Positions 59,797 through 64,000 of a stretch of DNA of 64,000 bases are shown piece after piece. The DNA is taken from the NCBI RefSeq assembly GCF_902726565.1, contig NZ_CACVAF010000001.1:496001-560000 (forward strand), written 5' to 3'. The translations under genes were made by a program, and so were the position numbers. Under the pieces are notes generated by a model. It ran no database searches. It saw nothing but the letters and a program-made list of their open reading frames with translations, and had not been told where the DNA came from. Each line of letters starts with the position of its first letter. Position 1 is the first letter of the stretch. The stretch is from Yersinia vastinensis. GTDB taxonomy: Bacteria; Pseudomonadota; Gammaproteobacteria; Enterobacterales; Enterobacteriaceae.

Positions 59797-62700
59797 GTTT
59801 GCTGCCGTACAGGCAGCTTAGAAAAACACATTGCTAAAGGCGACCCGCTCGATGTGGTTTGCTGCCGTACAGGCAGCTTAGAAATGTACCACCAGAATCT
59901 TTAGAGCATTGAGATCGTTTGCTGCCGTACAGGCAGCTTAGAAAAAAGGTTGGAACACTACTAGCCGGACTACGGTGTTTGCTGCCGTACAGGCAGCTTA
60001 GAAAGAGATGAGAACCAACGGTCTGTAAATGCGGTGGTTTGCTGCCGTACAGGCAGCTTAGAAAAGAATCGGACGATGTTTGGGTTAGCTTCGCGAGTTT
60101 GCTGCCGTACAGGCAGCTTAGAAAGGCACATTGCGGCCTCTAATCCCGCAACTGAAGTTTGCTGCCGTACAGGCAGCTTAGAAAAAAAACGGCAAAGCTG
60201 GTCACTGAATTTGCTAGTTTGCTGCCGTACAGGCAGCTTAGAAAGTTACTTTTTCATCCAGCATCTTGCCGATGGTGTTTGCTGCCGTACAGGCAGCTTA
60301 GAAATGATATGTACACTCATATGTACACAACTCATTGTTTGCTGCCGTACAGGCAGCTTAGAAATGTATTAATAGGCAATCATCAGGGTTGAGATTGTTT
60401 GCTGCCGTACAGGCAGCTTAGAAATCCTGCATACCATCCGCGCAGTAATGCCATAAGTTTGCTGCCGTACAGGCAGCTTAGAAAGAAAGGAAATTAAAAT
60501 GGCTACTCAATACTTTGTTTGCTGCCGTACAGGCAGCTTAGAAAATTCACTGCAACAACGGTAAACGATGCATCGTGTTTGCTGCCGTACAGGCAGCTTA
60601 GAAAAGAGAAACAAATCACCATTAATAGTTATAGACGTTTGCTGCCGTACAGGCAGCTTAGAAAATTCATTCCGTGGCGGTGATGGTCTGGACATAGTTT
60701 GCTGCCGTACAGGCAGCTTAGAAAATAGCCATCATGGTGTTTAGGGTGATAATCATGTTTGCTGCCGTACAGGCAGCTTAGAAAATGCCGGTTCATCGCA
60801 CCATTTGATACAGTAAGTTTGCTGCCGTACAGGCAGCTTAGAAAACTGACGGCCTCAGCAAGGTAAGTAAGTTGCTGTTTGCTGCCGTACAGGCAGCTTA
60901 GAAAAACAAGCTCTTTCGAGGTGGAGGAGTGAAGCTGTTTGCTGCCGTACAGGCAGCTTAGAAAATGACCAACGCATCCAGATTGACGTAATCACCGTTT
61001 GCTGCCGTACAGGCAGCTTAGAAAGGCGGCCAGTGACCCCAACTAGCAGTCGGTCAGTTTGCTGCCGTACAGGCAGCTTAGAAAAACTCGTCTGGCTTTG
61101 CAGAGCGCTGCTGAGTGTTTGCTGCCGTACAGGCAGCTTAGAAAATAACGCAATATTGTGAGATTGCGGTCATGAGGTTTGCTGCCGTACAGGCAGCTTA
61201 GAAAAGAGGGCCACCAGCTAACCGCGCCGGAATTATGTTTGCTGCCGTACAGGCAGCTTAGAAATGGATGATTATTTCTTTTGGGGAGTTATTATCGTTT
61301 GCTGCCGTACAGGCAGCTTAGAAATTGCATGTCGGTTATGAATTTGACGCCATGATGTTTGCTGCCGTACAGGCAGCTTAGAAATGGTAGGCCTGTCGAT
61401 TAATCTCGATGTGACCGTTTGCTGCCGTACAGGCAGCTTAGAAAAGCACGCTTACACATGGCTTCGGTAATATCGGGTTTGCTGCCGTACAGGCAGCTTA
61501 GAAAAATGCGAACGTGAAAACGCTTCAATAGAAATGGTTTGCTGCCGTACAGGCAGCTTAGAAAAAGCAGTAAACGCATACTGATTGAGGTAACTCGTTT
61601 GCTGCCGTACAGGCAGCTTAGAAATTTCCACACGTTGCGTTGAGCTGCAACCGCTTGTTTGCTGCCGTACAGGCAGCTTAGAAACTGAGTTCAAGCGTAA
61701 CGAGAACACAATCTACGTTTGCTGCCGTACAGGCAGCTTAGAAAAGCAATAGCAACCAAAGCAAAAGTAGTGACATGTTTGCTGCCGTACAGGCAGCTTA
61801 GAAAATTAGATTTACGGATTGATACCCTCTCGTTGTGTTTGCTGCCGTACAGGCAGCTTAGAAATATAACTGGATAGTGAGCAAGTTAAATAAAATGTTT
61901 GCTGCCGTACAGGCAGCTTAGAAAACAAAATATTCCTGAAATTATTCCGGTACCGGGTTTGCTGCCGTACAGGCAGCTTAGAAAAATTTGGCTCAATCGG
62001 AACAAGCTTCCACCCTGTTTGCTGCCGTACAGGCAGCTTAGAAAGTTAATGGAAACGGACAAACAACTAGCGTTTATGTTTGCTGCCGTACAGGCAGCTT
62101 AGAAATAAACCGTCACTAATAACTTTCATGTTGCCGAGTTTGCTGCCGTACAGGCAGCTTAGAAACTAAGCCAGAATGACGACTCACTAGCATCTACGTT
62201 TGCTGCCGTACAGGCAGCTTAGAAAAACAATCGAAACAACACGTGTAGCCGAACCGCGTTTGCTGCCGTACAGGCAGCTTAGAAAATTGATATCAAGCCC
62301 CAAGACTTCACAGCATTGTTTGCTGCCGTACAGGCAGCTTAGAAATTGCGAGTAACACAACAACGAAAGACGTTACGGTTTGCTGCCGTACAGGCAGCTT
62401 AGAAATTACTCTAAATTTGATTGGAAAACGCATGTATGTTTGCTGCCGTACAGGCAGCTTAGAAAGATAGCGTGCGCCAAATTTACCAGTACAGGAAGTT
62501 TGCTGCCGTACAGGCAGCTTAGAAAATTCATCCAGCAAGAACTTGGCGTTGTGATCCGTTTGCTGCCGTACAGGCAGCTTAGAAAAAATCACCCAAGCGC
62601 CCTACCAACTCTGCCAAGTTTGCTGCCGTACAGGCAGCTTAGAAAAGATCGGCGCGTCAGGGATATGGATAACTATCGTTTGCTGCCGTACAGGCAGCTT

Positions 62701-63905
62701 AGAAATAAAAGTAAATTGTAATTCTGTATATTATCGTGTTTGCTGCCGTACAGGCAGCTTAGAAACACGCCAATTCCACCGCCGTAACCATAGCCATGTT
62801 TGCTGCCGTACAGGCAGCTTAGAAAGGCAATGTTGCGAATGCTAATCCGCGCATCACGTTTGCTGCCGTACAGGCAGCTTAGAAATGCGTTATATATAGC
62901 CTCTGCCACATCAACAGGTTTGCTGCCGTACAGGCAGCTTAGAAAAAGGAAGCATCGGATAAAGCCAAGCGTGAGATGTTTGCTGCCGTACAGGCAGCTT
63001 AGAAAAACCGGTCACGAACCGTCTTTCGGCTGGCGTCGTTTGCTGCCGTACAGGCAGCTTAGAAACGGATAAGATGGTGTCGCGAGATTTTCAAAGCGTT
63101 TGCTGCCGTACAGGCAGCTTAGAAAATAGATAGCTTCGCGCAAGCTACCCACACCGAGTTTGCTGCCGTACAGGCAGCTTAGAAAAGCTAAGCGAGAGGC
63201 GTTCAGCGTGACTCGATGTTTGCTGCCGTACAGGCAGCTTAGAAAACTGGCAGCGCGATTAATCAAGTTAATCAGTAGTTTGCTGCCGTACAGGCAGCTT
63301 AGAAAAGCGCGGCCAGTGCAGCAATAATCAAGGTGATGTTTGCTGCCGTACAGGCAGCTTAGAAATTGAGTCATATTTCCGCGCAACTGCATCGCGAGTT
63401 TGCTGCCGTACAGGCAGCTTAGAAATGCGACTATGAGATTGTCGGCCTGGGTGCATTGTTTGCTGCCGTACAGGCAGCTTAGAAAGGTTTCGTCGGATAT
63501 TCCAGCGAACACATTCGGTTTGCTGCCGTACAGGCAGCTTAGAAAAATGTTTAAAGCAGACAATGCTAGGGTGTTCGGTTTGCTGCCGTACAGGCAGCTT
63601 AGAAAAATGACGCGCGCGCATTTGCGGAGTATCAGCTGTTTGCTGCCGTACAGGCAGCTTAGAAATGATAGAACCGGATATTAATCAGGAGCTTTACGTT
63701 TGCTGCCGTACAGGCAGCTTAGAAACCAGTGTCGGCGTCAACTACGGTAGTTACGCCTTGTTTGCTGCCGTACAGGCAGCTTAGAAAGGTAGATGCTTTC
63801 GGCAGACTTACCCTAATTGGTTTGCTGCCGTACAGGCAGCTTAGAAAAAAGACCTGGCTTGTTGATATAGAGGGATGGTTTGCTGCCGTACAAGCAGGGA
63901 GAGCA
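59797..63905 (+). CRISPR. Type I-F CRISPR array, 69 repeats and 68 spacers
   Basis: Repeats are 28 nt, beginning GTTTGCTGCCGTACAG and ending GGCAGCTTAGAAA. Positions 5-10 (GCTGCC) pair with 16-21 (GGCAGC) around a GTACA loop, the Cas6f hairpin. Repeats start every 60 nt from 59797 to 62017 (38 copies), from 62078 to 63698 (28 copies), then at 63760 and 63820. The 69th, at 63878-63905, is degenerate after its first 15 bases and marks the old end. Spacers are 32 nt except the 38th (33 nt), the 66th (34 nt) and the last (30 nt). I saw no repeat variant in the first 68 copies and no duplicate spacer. Long open frames here are artefacts of the 60-nt period. Confidence 0.98.
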
Positions 63906-64000
63906 AGAAGTTATTCTCCACAACAACTAACTACGACGTGCATATCAGACCCGAAAGCGTATTTTCCTTGTACTTTCCATAACTTACAACCACTCTTAGC
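63906..64000. other. Sequence beyond the array
   Basis: The last 95 nt after the degenerate repeat contain no further repeats, no gene and no copy of the tRNA-Gly 3' end. The far edge of the accessory region is therefore outside the window or lost. Confidence 0.5.

Noticed and set aside
60034..63684. Many open reading frames on both strands across the CRISPR array, with repeated FLSCLYGSK, SKLPVRQQT or LLPYRQLR motifs
   Set aside because: The 60-nt repeat-spacer period is a multiple of three, so the repeats stay in frame and mimic repetitive proteins. There are no ribosome sites or codon bias, and the motifs are translated repeats.
59797..63905. Self-targeting or duplicated spacers
   Set aside because: Reading the 68 spacers against the window and each other by eye showed no match. 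A computed search would be needed to exclude partial matches elsewhere in the genome.
48884..64000. attR copy of the tRNA-Gly 3' end marking the far end of the island
   Set aside because: I looked for the T-arm and acceptor sequence (TTCGATTCCCTTCACCCGC) downstream and found none within the window.

Overview
The window reads as a chromosomal segment of an enterobacterium, most probably a Yersinia species or close Yersiniaceae relative. The basis is near-identity, as recalled, of many housekeeping proteins to their E. coli counterparts (SpeA, ArgP, MscS, YgfF, RecJ, LoiP), the conserved gene order around metK-speA-tktA-epd-pgk-fbaA-mscS-argO-argP-rpiA-serA-ssrS-zapA-pepP-ubiH-ubiI-gcvTHP and xerD-dsbC-recJ-prfB-lysS, and intergenic repeats of a kind I associate with Yersinia. 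The species cannot be fixed from sequence reading alone.

Layout. Positions 1-2.8 kb: the start of rsmE, then endA and sprT on the minus strand, followed by a plus-strand sulfur operon (an ArsR-type thiol sensor and two YeeE/YedE membrane proteins). 2.8-8.3 kb: metK under a four-box MetJ operator, speA without an adjacent speB, a small Rieske ferredoxin and the lipoprotein protease loiP. 8.7-14.6 kb: central carbon genes tktA, epd, pgk, fbaA, with a near-perfect Cra box before epd. 14.9-17.7 kb: two tandem mscS paralogs and argO. 17.9-22.0 kb: yggE, argP, rpiA and serA (CRP site in front). 22.1-28.2 kb: fau with 6S RNA, zapA, ygfB, pepP, ubiH, ubiI. 28.7-35.8 kb: gcvTHP, ygfF, an HD-domain hydrolase and a hemolysin III family protein, then three tandem 122-bp repeats. 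36.2-41.8 kb: ygfZ, sdhE-cptA and a coupled creBCD set with a cre tag in front of creD. 41.8-48.6 kb: fldB, xerD, dsbC, recJ, prfB (with its programmed +1 frameshift) and lysS.

At 48.8 kb a tRNA-Gly(CCC) gene marks the edge of an accessory region. Directly downstream are a broken P4-type integrase, the C-terminal stub of a second integrase and a frameshifted piece of an IS30-type transposase. Then comes a complete type I-F CRISPR-Cas system: cas1, cas2-3, csy1, csy2, csy3, cas6f, and a long array of 69 repeats (68 intact plus one degenerate terminal copy) with 68 spacers, running to about 63.9 kb.

How the parts work together. The core genes are ordinary metabolism and information processing, and several have readable operators (MetJ, Cra, CRP, PurR, cre). 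The accessory part is an adaptive immune locus. Cas1 and Cas2-3 acquire spacers, Cas6f cuts the array transcript, and Csy1-3 with Cas6f form the surveillance complex that recruits Cas2-3. It sits beside the wreckage of integrative elements at a tRNA gene. I did not find a clearly undescribed multi-gene system. The items most worth a second look are the mscS duplicate with Gly108 changed to Ala, the possible relic of a type I-E CRISPR locus near 50.8 kb, and the decayed island junction in front of an intact CRISPR-Cas locus.
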